64,000 nt of DNA from Artemisia argyi (Eukaryota > Streptophyta > Magnoliopsida > Asterales > Asteraceae), in assembly GCA_030686995.1 (NCBI GenBank), contig CM060692.1, positions 126,247,796 to 126,311,795 of the forward strand, in the 5' to 3' direction. The translations under genes were made by a program, and so were the position numbers. Positions 1-10,738 of the stretch are shown here, in pieces (positions within the stretch are counted from its first letter, which is position 1; every line of letters begins with the position of its first letter). The notes below the pieces were generated by a model that saw only the letters and a program-made list of their open reading frames with translations, made no database searches and was not told the DNA's origin.

Positions 1-536
1 GGTCGGACAAACTAGATGATGCACTCTGGGCATTCCGTACAGCTTACAAAACACCCATCGGGTGTACTCCTTACAAGCTTGTATACGGGAAGGCGTGTCA
101 TTTACCGATCGAGCTCGAGCACAAAGCCTATTAGGCCTTGAAACATGCTAACTATGACCTTCATAAAGCGGGTGATCACCGTAAAGTTCAACTCAATGAA
201 TTAACGGAACTTCGTGATCAAGCCTACGAGAACTCTTTGATCTACAAAGAAAAGACAAAGAAGATCCATGACTCCAAGATTAAGAACCGCGTTTTCAACG
301 TCAGTGATAGAGTCCTTCTTTTCAATTCAAGGTTAAAGATCTTCTCGGGGAAATTAAAAAGCCGATGGACTGGACCATTCACTGTTGCAAAAGTATACCC
401 ATACGGAACTATTGAGTTATCTCAACCCGAAGGTCCTAACTTCAAAGTAAATGGTCATCGTCTTAAGCGCTATTTTGGAGAGGACATACCATCTATGATT
501 GTCCTGGATCTCCAAACTTTCCCCATGGACAAATGA
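1..536 (+). pseudogene. Integrase C-terminal part of a Ty3/gypsy (Tat/Athila-like) polyprotein
   Basis: The frame opens at position 3 and runs to the TGA at 534-536, broken once by TAG at 132-134 where the family normally has Trp (TGG to TAG). Before the stop it reads the end of the integrase core, with the motifs [18 protein letters not shown] and [12 protein letters not shown]. After it come an amphipathic helix (residues DQAYENSLIYKEKTKK) and the C-terminal SH3-like domain (VLLFNSRLKIFSGKLKSRW, then GPFTV and FKVNGHRLKRYFGE). The YGKACHLP and VNGHRLK motifs are characteristic of Athila/Tat-type elements rather than chromoviruses, and no chromodomain follows. Integrase joins element cDNA to host DNA. 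The catalytic D,D,E residues lie left of the window. The plus orientation agrees with the polypurine tract and LTR downstream. The stop makes this copy inactive. Confidence 0.9.
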
Positions 537-1279
537 ATTCGGGGATCGAGTCAAGCTAGTGACTCGGTGAACAAAAATTAGCAAAACATGGGTTTTCACC
601 CATATCTCTGACTTCTTTCTCTTTATACCAAACTAGTGTGGAGGAGTCCCCCATGCTGTTGTATATAAAGTAATCTTGAAAAACAAAAAAAAAATGCTAT
701 TCCCACACTTGCCCAAGTTTCAAAATTTCAAATCAAAGTTTTTCAAAATATCGGCATAATGGCTGGTACTTTGAATATTGAGGGCAATATTCAGTTCTAG
801 TGTGGGGGGGGGGGGGAATTCTGGCGAATTTTATCACATTTTTACCTTATAAGTGCCATAATACCCCTGTTTTAGCCCAAAAAATTTTTTTAGTGGAAGT
901 GCTTCGCACTAAACACAACAAATGGTAATCAGTCCACCATGTCTAAATCATACAAGGACTGGCTAATCCAGGAGCAAAAGGCTCTTGGTAAAGATATCTC
1001 AAAATCGTTGATGGCTGACAATTTGCCAAAAATTGTATGGGATCTAGCTCACCATATCCTTAATCGTGAAGAGTTGGCTAGTCCAGAAGCAAACGGCTTT
1101 TGGTAAAGACAAATCAAATCCGTTTAGAGCTTATGATTTGCTCAAAATCATATGGTTATCGGTGTACCATAGTTCTTACTTGAACTGAAACATTTGGCTA
1201 CTCCAGAAGTAATGGCTTTTGGTAAAGAGACTTCAAATCCATTAGGTTTTCTCAAAAGATTGCTAGGGACTAGCAATGT
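537..1279 (+). other. 3' non-coding region of the Tat/Athila-like element
   Basis: There is no ORF of note between integrase and the 3' LTR. The stretch holds three polypurine-tract-like TAGTGTGG motifs (about 634, 800 and 1,282, the last being the probable real tract), a G homopolymer after the second, and a three-copy tandem repeat. Long non-coding regions between pol and the 3' LTR are usual in Tat/Athila elements. Confidence 0.6.
961..1265 (+). repeat. Three degenerate tandem repeats of about 117 bp
   Basis: Units begin at about 961, 1,077 and 1,195 with GGCTA-N-TCCAGAAG, followed by GGCTTTTGGTAAAGA and TCAAATCC. Each then has a variable part with CTCAAAA. They lie just upstream of the polypurine tract. 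Confidence 0.75.
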
Positions 1280-1294
1280 TTTAGTGTGGGGGAT
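1280..1294 (+). promoter_or_regulatory. Polypurine tract of the Tat/Athila-like element
   Basis: TTTAGTGTGGGGGAT lies directly before TGATGAGTGTG, the likely LTR start. In Ty3/gypsy elements this RNase H-resistant purine run primes plus-strand DNA synthesis. It follows the integrase ORF on the same strand, as expected. Confidence 0.65.
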
Positions 1295-1469
1295 TGATGA
1301 GTGTGTAAATACTCATCGTTTTTACCTAATCTGAGCTGCCAAAACATCTAAAAACACTCAAATATGCATCATAATACTGAAAATATCCTAGGAATGTGTT
1401 TTATATGTTTCAGATGCAAAATAATCAAAAACAAATGAAAGATGAACAAAGTTTGCATAATTGGCAGTT

Positions 1470-1960
1470 TCAGTCCCTCAACTTTCAAAAATTGACAAAA
1501 CTAGTCCCTGGTTATTCTAAAACATGAAAAAGTCACCAAAGGTCCTTTTTGAATCACAAATTACATAATTAGTCCTTTGGTGTAAAGTTTCACAAAATTA
1601 CAAGTTTAATCCCTCAACTTCGCAAAATTAACAAAAATGGTCCCTGGGATGTAAAACCTTAGAGAAAATCAATTTTTATCCTTGTGCTACTCATCTTTGG
1701 CAGGAATGGTCCTTGGTTGGAAAGTTTGGTGTATTTACATGATTGGTCCCTGAGGTTTCAAATATGGCAGAAATAGTCCCTAGAAAGTTCAAAAGTGGAA
1801 AATTCAACATTTGGTCCTTATACTATTCAAATATGGAAAGAATTATCCTTGGACTAACTTTGGAAAGTTGTCAAAACCAACCCTTCAAAATCCAAAAAAT
1901 TACAAAATTGGTCCTTGTGATAAATCTACAACCAACCGGACCCTGTATATTAATCCAATC
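1470..1960 (+). repeat. Degenerate AGTCCCT/ACTT repeat array
   Basis: The motif AGTCCCT or GGTCCCT, often followed by CAACTT and then AAAATT-ACAAA, recurs every 40-60 bp (about 1,472, 1,502, 1,541, 1,610, 1,639 and 1,746). It is non-coding LTR sequence. Similar motifs occur in LTRs of unrelated elements in this window. Confidence 0.6.
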
Positions 1961-4429
1961 CAAAACCCCACCTTATAACCCCTTGTGATCCAACAGCAGC
2001 CCACACCACCACCTGAGCCCAACTCCACACCAGCCCAACTCTCCCTTAATATTATTACGGGTCAAAGTTTGACCCTGTGGTCAAAACCAGTCAACCATCA
2101 CCACAACCACGCCTCAAAACCACTCCACCCTCCAATACCACCCTGCAAAACCGCCCCATTTGCCCATCACATCTCCACTACCCACTCCACCACCAATACC
2201 TAACAGGACAACCCATAATAAATGCACCCCCCTTGTGGTTTATCAGAGCAAATTGCTCTATTCCTTTTTGGTGCGAAAAAAATTTAAATGGCTGGGATTA
2301 AATACAGGGATCCAATGGTTCAAGATTGAATTGGGAAAGGCTTAGTGGGACCCAAGAAGCTCAAAAACTCAAGTATAAAAGAAAGAGGAAGCATGAAGAA
2401 GGATAAGTAGTCATATAATTTAAATTTTATATCGAAATAGTGTAATCTAAATACCTAGTTGTTAATTTTGCTTAAAGTAACTTGTAATCTATTTTATTAA
2501 TGTAATATGATCTTTCTTTATTCAGAATTTCAAGCATTTCAATTCCAACTCAGTTTTTGCAAATTTAATTTGAAATTTCTTTTTCTTCCTTAACAATGTC
2601 CTAAGCTTAGTTTTACTAATTCATAAGCTCACCTAGGTTATCTAATCACTCTATTATCATAAAAAGAAAAAAAGGTAAAACAGAACAAAGAAACACCACA
2701 GGGAACCTTTGCACTTGACAGGAGGCTTAAGGAAGTTGCCAGTAATGGATATGGCAAGAAGGACTTATACCTAGCTTGTTTACAAGCTAGGAGCTTGTAC
2801 CTGCCCAATTGGGTCCCCTTGTTCAGCTAGGGTCTCAAGTGAGCTCAATTTTTCATTTTTCTTTGATTTTTACTTTAGTACTGTAGAATAAGCTTTAAGT
2901 TGTTATCTCTGTGTTTTTATGTTTGTTTGCTTCATTCTGGTTATAATCTCACTTAAAATCAGTGGCTTGTTTGTCGGATTTCATAGTTGCAAAAATTCCA
3001 AGTTTCACGGTTAAAATTAGATTATTTAGTAATCTTGGGTTCTTGTTGTTAAATCTAGTGTCTTTGTGCTTAAATCAGCTTAACTTAGCATATGTCAACT
3101 TCTGTAACCAAGTTTATGGCTTAAATCTTTGAAACTTTTTGTAATCTACAAAAATCAGTTCATAAACGGGTGTTTGGATCTTATTGTTTCACTGAGATAA
3201 AAAGGTTTTTGTTGATCACTTGTGTTTAAAACATTTTCACTTAGTTCATATTGAATAAGAATTATCATAAAAACTAGTGACCATTTGCAAAAAAGTCAAA
3301 ACACCTTTTGATTTAGTCGTATTGGTTATCTGTCAAAGGTTTTAAGTCCATATCTCATCAAATCATTTCACATGTAGTTGTAGTAGCTTAATTTCATCTT
3401 ACTTTAACTTATTTCAACACAATCAATGCTTAAATCTGGGTAGAGTTTCATAAAAGTCAATTTAGCTTAGTATTTCAAAAAGTCAAAATTGTAGACTTAG
3501 ACAGAAAACCAAACCTTCAAGGATTTTTCTAGAATTTAGTGTTAACTTCTAGACCCTGAGCTTTTCACAGATATAAGTCCATTAGCTTATCTACAATAAT
3601 CTGTTGTTGGCTTATTTTTGTAATTTTTTTTGTGGACCCCACACTTGCTCAAAGTGAGCTGCAAGGCAAGTGCATGCCCTGTGCATAGGTTTTTAGCCAT
3701 AATTCCAAGTTGATTTGTGACTAACCTAGTGGACCCCACACCCTGTACCCTGGATTTTTTGAAAGCCAATAAGCTCAACTCCAAGGTTCAGTGCTTATTT
3801 TTGGGTCAGGAGCTTATTGATAGGGCTGCAAGTCCTAAGAAGATTGTCCCATTTGACTGTGTACACTGAGTGGCTCAGTGTTTGACCGCAAGTTCCAAGC
3901 ACCACCCAGTGCTAAAAAAATAAGCAATAAGCCCAGCTTATTGGCTTATTTGAAAGTTGACCAGTCCACCTTCAAGGTTCAGTCCTTACTTTGGACCCCC
4001 CTTGACTTCTGTGGACCCCACAGAGGTCCAAAATCCCTTTGTTTGGCCTGTTTTGGCCTAGTGTCTTGCTAAGTGCTTATTTGGCTCTTAACAGCTTTTC
4101 TTGAGTGCTTATTTGTTCCCAATTGCTTATTTCAAGTTGTCAATCATCTGTTTATGCTTAGTTGTTCATTTCTCAACTTTTTCAATAATCACAAAGTCCT
4201 AATAAGCTATTAAGTTAACTGTTAAGCACGAGGGGGTGCACTTAGCTTATTAATAAGCTATTTCAAAAGTGTTTTCATAAAAGTTACTTATTTTTAGCTT
4301 ATAATCATCTATCAATAAGAAAAACCAACAAAAACCAAATTTAAAAATAGTGATAGGTTCTATTTAATAGGATTTATCTTTTTAATTTTTCTTTTCAGCT
4401 TATTAATAAGCACTTCATCAATTTTATAT

Positions 4430-5150
4430 TTTTCTTAATTTTCTTTTAACGTAAAGTATTTTCAGTAATTTTCCTAGATTTTTCTCATTTAGTTTAGTAA
4501 TTATTAAAATTAAAATTAATTTAATTAAATAATTAAGTAATATTAGTAATTAAATAGTTTTATAAAATTTTAATTAACAACAGTAAGTTTTTATATTTTT
4601 TCTAGGTTTTATAAATCATTTAGGATTTTTAGAAACTAGTTTCTTAAACTCTACTGTTCATTTACTAACTTTCTTAATTAATTTAGTTAAATTAGATATT
4701 AATTAATAATTAAGTAAATAAAAAGTAAAATAGTCTAAATATAATTTTTGGAAACTTTTTATAATTTTTTTTAGGATTCCTGTGATGGTTAATTAGATTT
4801 CTAAATTTTTCTTTAATTTGCTAAGTCATTTTTAGTATTATTAGTAATTTAAAATAGTTTAAATAGTTTAATTAATACAACTAGTATTTAATTAATAAAA
4901 AACCCACAAAAAGACAAAAATACATATTTTTAATTTTTAATTTTATTTTAAGTTATTTTAGACTTTTAGAAATTAATTTTACAATTTTCTAGTTTAAATT
5001 TGTATTATTAAGTTTTTAAGTTAATTAGTTTTAATTAAATAGTTAAATAGTTTTATTTAAATAATTAATATTAAATAATAAAAAAATCAAAAAATAATTT
5101 TCTTTTTTATTTCATTTTCTTTTAAAATTATGTTTGTAAAATTTTTATTT
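4430..5150. repeat. AT-rich low-complexity block
   Basis: Dominated by AATTAATTAA-like runs such as TTAATTAAATAATTAAGTAAT. No ORF or unit of fixed length is visible. It lies inside the long LTR. Confidence 0.7.
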
Positions 5151-5412
5151 GCACCCCCTGTAGTTGTAAAGTGTTTAAATCTCACCTTTTCTTCAGTTTG
5201 CAATTATTTCTGATTTCCAATTTGCATACTTGTAATCATATCTGTGTTTCTGTAATTGTTTATACTCTTTCAATTGTTCAAATACCAAGTAATCAGTAGT
5301 ATAATCACTTCCCAATCATCTTTGGTTACTGTCCTCAGTGCCACTCATTCTCAAAAACGTTTTCAAGCACCATTGCAATCTCGTCGGGACATAACGACCC
5401 GGGGAAAAACTA

Positions 5413-6650
5413 TGTGGAAAACGAGAAGGGGGGGGGGGGTTGAATAGTTTTACGTCAGTTTTTATTTTATAAAAAATTTGTTTGCAAAATAATCGATTCA
5501 AATTTTATGTGAGCTCAATAAACAACACTTATATAAACTAATATCTCCGAAATGAAATGACAACAATATAAGTAAATAAGTAAAGAGATAGAGACGGAAA
5601 GATCGCACCACAAGACAAAGGATTTATAGTGGTTCGGCTAAGAAGCACCTCTTCACCCTACTCCACTCCCCGAGCACCTAACTCGGGAGTTTTCTTCACT
5701 ACGTCAACAAGCTCCCTTATGGCGGAGAAAACCTTACACAACTTTTGCTTACACCAATTTACGACACCAAGCTAAATGTCAAGTCCTAATAGTAGCTAGA
5801 ACCAATCTCACACCACTACACACCTTCTTCACAACTTATGCACACCACTACTACTACACAACTTCAATACTTCTCTTTCACAACACTACTTCTACTTCTA
5901 CCCAACACAACTACTTCTATTCACAACTACTAACACACCTAGATCTATCTATTACACAACTTCTACACCTTTACAATATACACAAGCCTACAATACTTCT
6001 TAACAAGATGTTGGAGGAGTATTCTTCTCTTGCACTTTGAATGTTGAAGGATTGGATCACTTGAAACAAGAACTAATATGTTTATGATCAAAGGATTTAG
6101 GAAGATGATTTGAGGGAATTAAAACAAAAAGTTTTAGTGCAAAAGGTGAGGAAAAAATTCAGATTTGAACCAGTATTTATAGGCAAAGAAATCTGACACA
6201 GGAGCGTATGCCGGCCCCCTTAATTGTGTGCCGGCCCCCATAAAATTAAGGGGGCCGCCCATATGAAAACGGCCAGATTCTTTATCTTTTTCTGGGGAAA
6301 GTTTATTTGGTGAAATTTTAACCGAATTTGGTTAACAATTTGAATTCATATATTTATTATGAAATAAACATTTTCTTTAATTACCAAAAGTCTTTTTCTT
6401 AAATATATAAAATGTTTATACCATTTTATATAATTTGTAATTAGTAAATAAACCTTCCTTTGATCATAAAATGTATTAGGCACTTGTTTATTCATACCTT
6501 AAGTGAATCAGTTAGATATAATGATATTTTGTCACTAAATACTTATTTACGTAATGATTTTACGTTTAATGATTTTAGATTTTGTGATCGTCAAAAAATA
6601 GGGATATCGAAAAATATTAATAACGTTTTTACGCATTATTTATATCTACA
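5413..6650 (-). repeat. 3' LTR of the copia element
   Basis: 1,238 bp, TG...CA. It matches 15,306-16,536 along its length with a few percent difference by eye, mostly single bases and homopolymer length (the G run near 5,430 is longer here). The polypurine tract abuts its right edge, so this is the 3' copy. It contains a minus-strand TATA box (6,173-6,183) with a GC-rich palindromic module just upstream (6,210-6,276), and a long ACTACTTCT-rich pyrimidine/adenine stretch (5,800-5,980). Confidence 0.95.
6173..6183 (-). promoter_or_regulatory. LTR TATA box (3' LTR copy)
   Basis: The minus strand reads CCTATAAATAC. The same box is at 16,060-16,070 in the 5' LTR, where it would drive the element transcript. 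Confidence 0.6.
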
Positions 6651-6664
6651 ATCTCCCCCTTTTT
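6651..6664 (-). promoter_or_regulatory. Polypurine tract of the copia element
   Basis: The minus strand reads AAAAAGGGGGAGAT directly before the 3' LTR start. Similar GGGGGAGA or GAGGGGGAG runs recur at about 6,740 and 6,806, as in Sirevirus-type multiple polypurine tracts. Confidence 0.85.
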
Positions 6665-8424
6665 GATGATTACAAAATCTAAACTCATTAAATCAAAAAT
6701 TATTATATATGCAAGTATTTAGTGAGTTTTATATCACTTCTCCCCCTTTTTGTAAACATCAAAAAGGTTTTTCCGAAGTTGGATGAGCTCCCACTTGATG
6801 TGTACTCCCCCTCGTTTTAAGGTTAAATGACAAATCGAGATATGGAATGCTTGCAAAAATATTTAGAATAAACAATATATATGCATGCAATAAGCTAAAT
6901 ATACAACTAGAAAAACATGTAAAAAGTAAACAATAAATCTCAACAAGCATTTGTTATTCATAAAAATAAATTATGTTGGAAAACATAATCATTGTTACAC
7001 AAGCATACATATATGCTTTTCTTAGTAAACTACATTAGATAATACTAAGTTGTTATCTTGAGGTCTCTAAGACTTGCTTGGAGATGTGAATCATGGATTT
7101 AATGGAGGTGGACATTGGTGGGAATTTCGGTTGGAGAGTTTGGAATGGTGGATGGTGGTGAGCTTGGAGCGCAAGAATTAGATTGTAGTGTTTGTGATGG
7201 TGGTGGGGAAGACCTTGTGAGGAGATACTCAATCCAAGTAAAGTGCTCATTGAGAGCAATGGTTTGTTTTTGGAGAAAAATGCAACAAGGACAATTGTTG
7301 ACATGATTCTCAAGTGGGACGATGTTGTTGGATGGTGAGGATGGAGTGGTAGAGGGTTGTTCAACCAAATTGCGTTGAGCAAGATGTAGGGCAAGTAGAG
7401 CACTATGCTCATGGGTGAAATAGGCTACAACAACAACCCAACTCCTCCCTCATAGGGTGAAATAGGCTACAAAAGCATAAAGCAAACAGGGAACCTCGAC
7501 CATCAGGTGGCCGGCCCCCTTAATTAATGGCCAGCCCCTTTAATTTTAAGGGGGCCACCCGTTATAATTATGGGGGCCGCCTAATGCTTGGTTCCCAGAT
7601 TGCCAGAAATGGTTTTTAGCACAGGTTTTTCCAGAAAGATGTTTGTTTTGAGGTTTGGTTTTGGGCAAGTCCATCTCTAGGCAACTAAACAAGTATTATC
7701 TTGATGAAGTATGCATAGAAAGTATATATATGTAGGCAACTAAGCAAATATAATAGTTTACATGCAAAGGCAATAATGATAAAGAACAAATAAGCAAGTT
7801 ATGTATCCTAAGGCAACAAATAAGGTATAGGGCAACTTAGTGAGGGAGAAACTAATGATGGAACAAATTAGGACCAAGTGAAACTTGACATTTTTCTAAT
7901 GTGTGCCTATATGCAACAAATGTGGAGATGCGATTGCTTCGACTCCTAATGCAAAGAAAAACATGTATCACAAGAAGCAATCCAAAAACTCCTTGATTTA
8001 ATTTGCTTAGTCCATGATTGCCAAAGATATATATCGGATTAAATATTTTGACACTTCATGTTAACTCTTATGCATGATTTTAGAAAGACGTTTTTACCAT
8101 TATTCAACAATGTAAAATTTGAAAGTGATGAGTTTTCTTAATCGTGAGAATAATTTCAAAATGAATTGAGGTTTTCATTTGAGAGTATATATACAAAAAC
8201 AAAATACCTCAATTCCTGATTTTTGTGCAAAACAGAATCCTAGACTCAGATTTGAGAAGTCGGAAAAGAAAAATTTTTGATGTTTTTAAATGCTCAGGTG
8301 GCCGACCCCCTTAAAGTGAGGCTGGTCCCCTTAATTTTAAGGGGGGCACCCTTATATATTTAAGGGGTCCGCCCATCTGACAGAAAAAAAAGTTTCAAAA
8401 TTGAGAAATTTCAGAAATAAAATT
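6665..8424 (-). other. 3' non-coding region between RNase H and 3' LTR
   Basis: 1.76 kb without a recognisable gene. It holds extra polypurine-like runs (about 6,740 and 6,806) and two further copies of the GC-rich GGCCGGCCCCCTTAA-type palindromic module (7,508-7,581 and 8,298-8,377) also present in the LTRs. A short Pro/Ser-rich minus frame (7,099-7,368) lies where some Sireviruses carry an extra ORF, but its composition alone does not support a gene. Confidence 0.6.
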
Positions 8425-10430
8425 TTAATCTATTTGTTCCATCATTCCTAATCCTAAACGCAAGCGGTTAAATAATTCACGCTTAAGGGGCTTAGTAAAT
8501 ATATCCGCAATGTTATCTTCCGAGGCTACCTTTTCTATAGTTATATTTCCCTTTTGTACGTTATCCCTAAGAAAGTGATGATGTATTTCTATATGTTTAG
8601 TCCTAGAGTGTTGAACGTGATTCTTACTTAAATCTATGGCTCCATTATTATCACACATTATAGGAATGTTTTCTAACCTAACGCCATAGTCTACGAGAGC
8701 TTGTTTCATCCATAGTGCTTGTTGACATGCCTTTCCAGCGCTTACATATTCAGCTTCGGTGTTCGAAATAGCAAGAGCGGTTTGCTTCTTGGAAAACCAA
8801 GATGTTAGGCAACATCCCATAAACGTGCAAATACCACTAGTGCTTTTTCGATCCACGTAGTCTCCCACATGATCCGAATCTGCATAGACAATGGTTTCTA
8901 TGTCGGATCCCTTAGGATACCATAATCCTAAGTGGATAGTGCCTTTAATGTATCGGAAGATACGCTTAACCGCTTCTAGGTGAGAGGTTTTGGGATCCTC
9001 TTGAAAACGGGCACAAAGGCAAACACTAAACATGATATCGAGTCTACTTGTCGTTAAGTATAGTAAACTACCTATCATTCCTCTATACTTAGTGTTATCT
9101 ACGGACTCACCTTCTTCATCTCTTGTGAGTTTCACTTCCGTAGACATAGGTGTCTTAAGGGGTTTTGATTCTTCTAGTCCAAATTTCTTAAGCATTTCCT
9201 TAACGTATTTTGATTGGTTAAAAAATATTCCATCTTTTAGTTGTTTTATTTTTAATCCTAGGAAGAAGTTTAGTTCACCCATCATACTCATCATGCATGA
9301 TTTTGGCAAATTCATCACACATATCCTGCCAAGCCGATCCAAATACAATGTCATCGACATATATTTGAACAATTATGATATTTGGGTCACTTCTTTTAGT
9401 GAAGAGAGTGTTATCTACCATTCCCATGGAATAATTTTGCTCAACTAGGAAAGCTTTAAGTCTATCATACCAAGCTTTTGGAGCTTGCTTAAGACCATAT
9501 AAAGCTTTCTTTAGTTTGTAAACATAATCAGGTTTTGCGAAGTCAATGAATCCCGGAGGTTGTGCCACATATACCTCCTCATTGATAAAACCGTTGAGGA
9601 ATGCACTCTTCACATCCATTTGGTATAACTTAAAGTCTAGGGCAGAGGCATAAGCTAAAAGGATTAATGGATTCTAGTCGAGCTACAGGAGCATAGGTTT
9701 CGTCATAATCAATTCCCTCTTGTTGATTATAACATTGGGCAACTAACCTAGCTTTATTCCTAGTTATTATTCCATTTTCATCTAATTTATTCCTAAATAC
9801 CCACTTAGTTCCTATTACGGTTGCATTTCTAGGATTTGGGACTAGTTCCCAAACATCATTTGTTTTAAATTGACTTAATTCTTCTTGCATAGCCATAATC
9901 CAACTTTCATCCTTTAAGGCTTCATTTATATTCTTAGGTTCTATTGTTGACACAAAACAAAAGAAGTTATTTTTATCTTGACCTTGTGATCTAAGTGTTC
10001 TTTGATTTAGATGACCTATTATGTTATATAATGGATGTGACTTTGATTCTTTAACATTTACAACTTCCTTTTCTTCTAAAGTTTCTACTTCAAGATCATT
10101 ACCTAAGGGTTTAGTTTTACTAACCTCAATAGCTTCTTCTTCTATAACATCATCATCTTCTAAGGGTAATGTTTTAGGTAGTGGAGGAGTTTCATCAAAG
10201 GTTACATTTAGGGATTCTTCTACTTTCATGGTATGTTTATTAAGAATTATATATGCCTTACTATTTTGAGAATATCCTAGAAAAACTCCTTCGTAAGCTT
10301 TAGGGTCGAACTTAGTGAGATGGTCTTTTGTATTAAGAATGAAGCATTTACTTCCAAATACTCTAAAGTAGCCTATATTAGGTTTTCTACCTCTTAATAA
10401 TTCATATGGTGTTTTTCCTAAGATTCGTCT
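8425..10430 (-). pseudogene. copia pol 3' half: end of integrase, reverse transcriptase, RNase H (broken)
   Basis: Read on the minus strand from 10,430. First comes the post-core integrase region ([21 protein letters not shown]), then an acidic linker. RT follows: [51 protein letters not shown] and the intact catalytic YVDDI. RNase H follows with YADSDHVGD, RKSTSGICTFMG, NTEAEYVSAG, the CDN acidic residue and ADIFTKPL, ending at 8,425. Frameshifts break it near 9,655 (before DVKSAFLNG) and near 9,290 (after YVDDI). The frame would continue into the integrase core at 13,499 onward if the nested element and one target-duplication copy were absent. The catalytic motifs survive, so decay is recent, in keeping with the similar LTRs. 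Confidence 0.93.
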
Positions 10431-10738
10431 TGTAGGACCGAAAGTATGTATGATTCATGTGGTTCGGGAGGTCTTGGTTGATCAAAGATGATGAAAGGAT
10501 ACATCTTTCTAGTGAGAGAAAGTAGAGAGAGGGTGGAGAAAAATGGTTTATTAATGACAAAGTAAATGATACACACAATTTCCCACACCCCTCATGGAGA
10601 GTCATGAGGGGTATTTATAGGCTCATTACATAATAAGTTTGCCTAATGATCACTAATAGTCCCTGAAGTTACTACTAGCTACATATCTAGTCCATTTCAC
10701 TTGTGTGACATTATCTTTATAAAATAGCAAGGCTAACA
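10431..10738 (-). repeat. 3' LTR of the non-autonomous element
   Basis: 308 bp, TG...CA. It has a minus-strand TATA box (CCTATAAATAC, 10,611-10,621) next to a hairpin, CCCTCATG-N6-CATGAGGG (10,589-10,610). It contains an AGTCCCT motif (about 10,660). Confidence 0.92.

Larger units (their letters stand above)
1295..5412 (+). repeat. 3' LTR (first, larger part) of the Tat/Athila-like element
   Basis: It starts with TG right after the polypurine tract and continues without coding potential to a 5-bp duplication (AACTA, 5,408-5,412) made by the copia insertion. The rest of the LTR is proposed at 16,542-16,632, giving about 4.2 kb, a length seen in Tat/Ogre-type LTRs. Contents in order: degenerate AGTCCCT-type repeats (about 1,470-1,960); a C/A-rich stretch (1,970-2,240); a region rich in AGCTTATT and its complement (3,530-4,420); and a very AT-rich block (4,430-5,150). 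Short ORFs here (for example 1,743-1,988) look like chance frames. The 5' LTR is off the window, so the limits rest on one copy. Confidence 0.6.

Noticed and set aside
1743..2345. Pro/His-rich plus frames
   Set aside because: They lie in C/A-rich LTR sequence, overlap in several frames and match no domain.
7053..7412. Two overlapping Pro/His/Ser-rich minus frames after RNase H, considered as an env-like ORF
   Set aside because: Short, low-complexity, overlapping in different frames, and without the domains of the long post-pol ORF at 41,371-45,475.
10402..10605. 67-codon minus frame with a near-copy at 13,123-13,365
   Set aside because: Both are chance frames in the two LTRs of the non-autonomous element.
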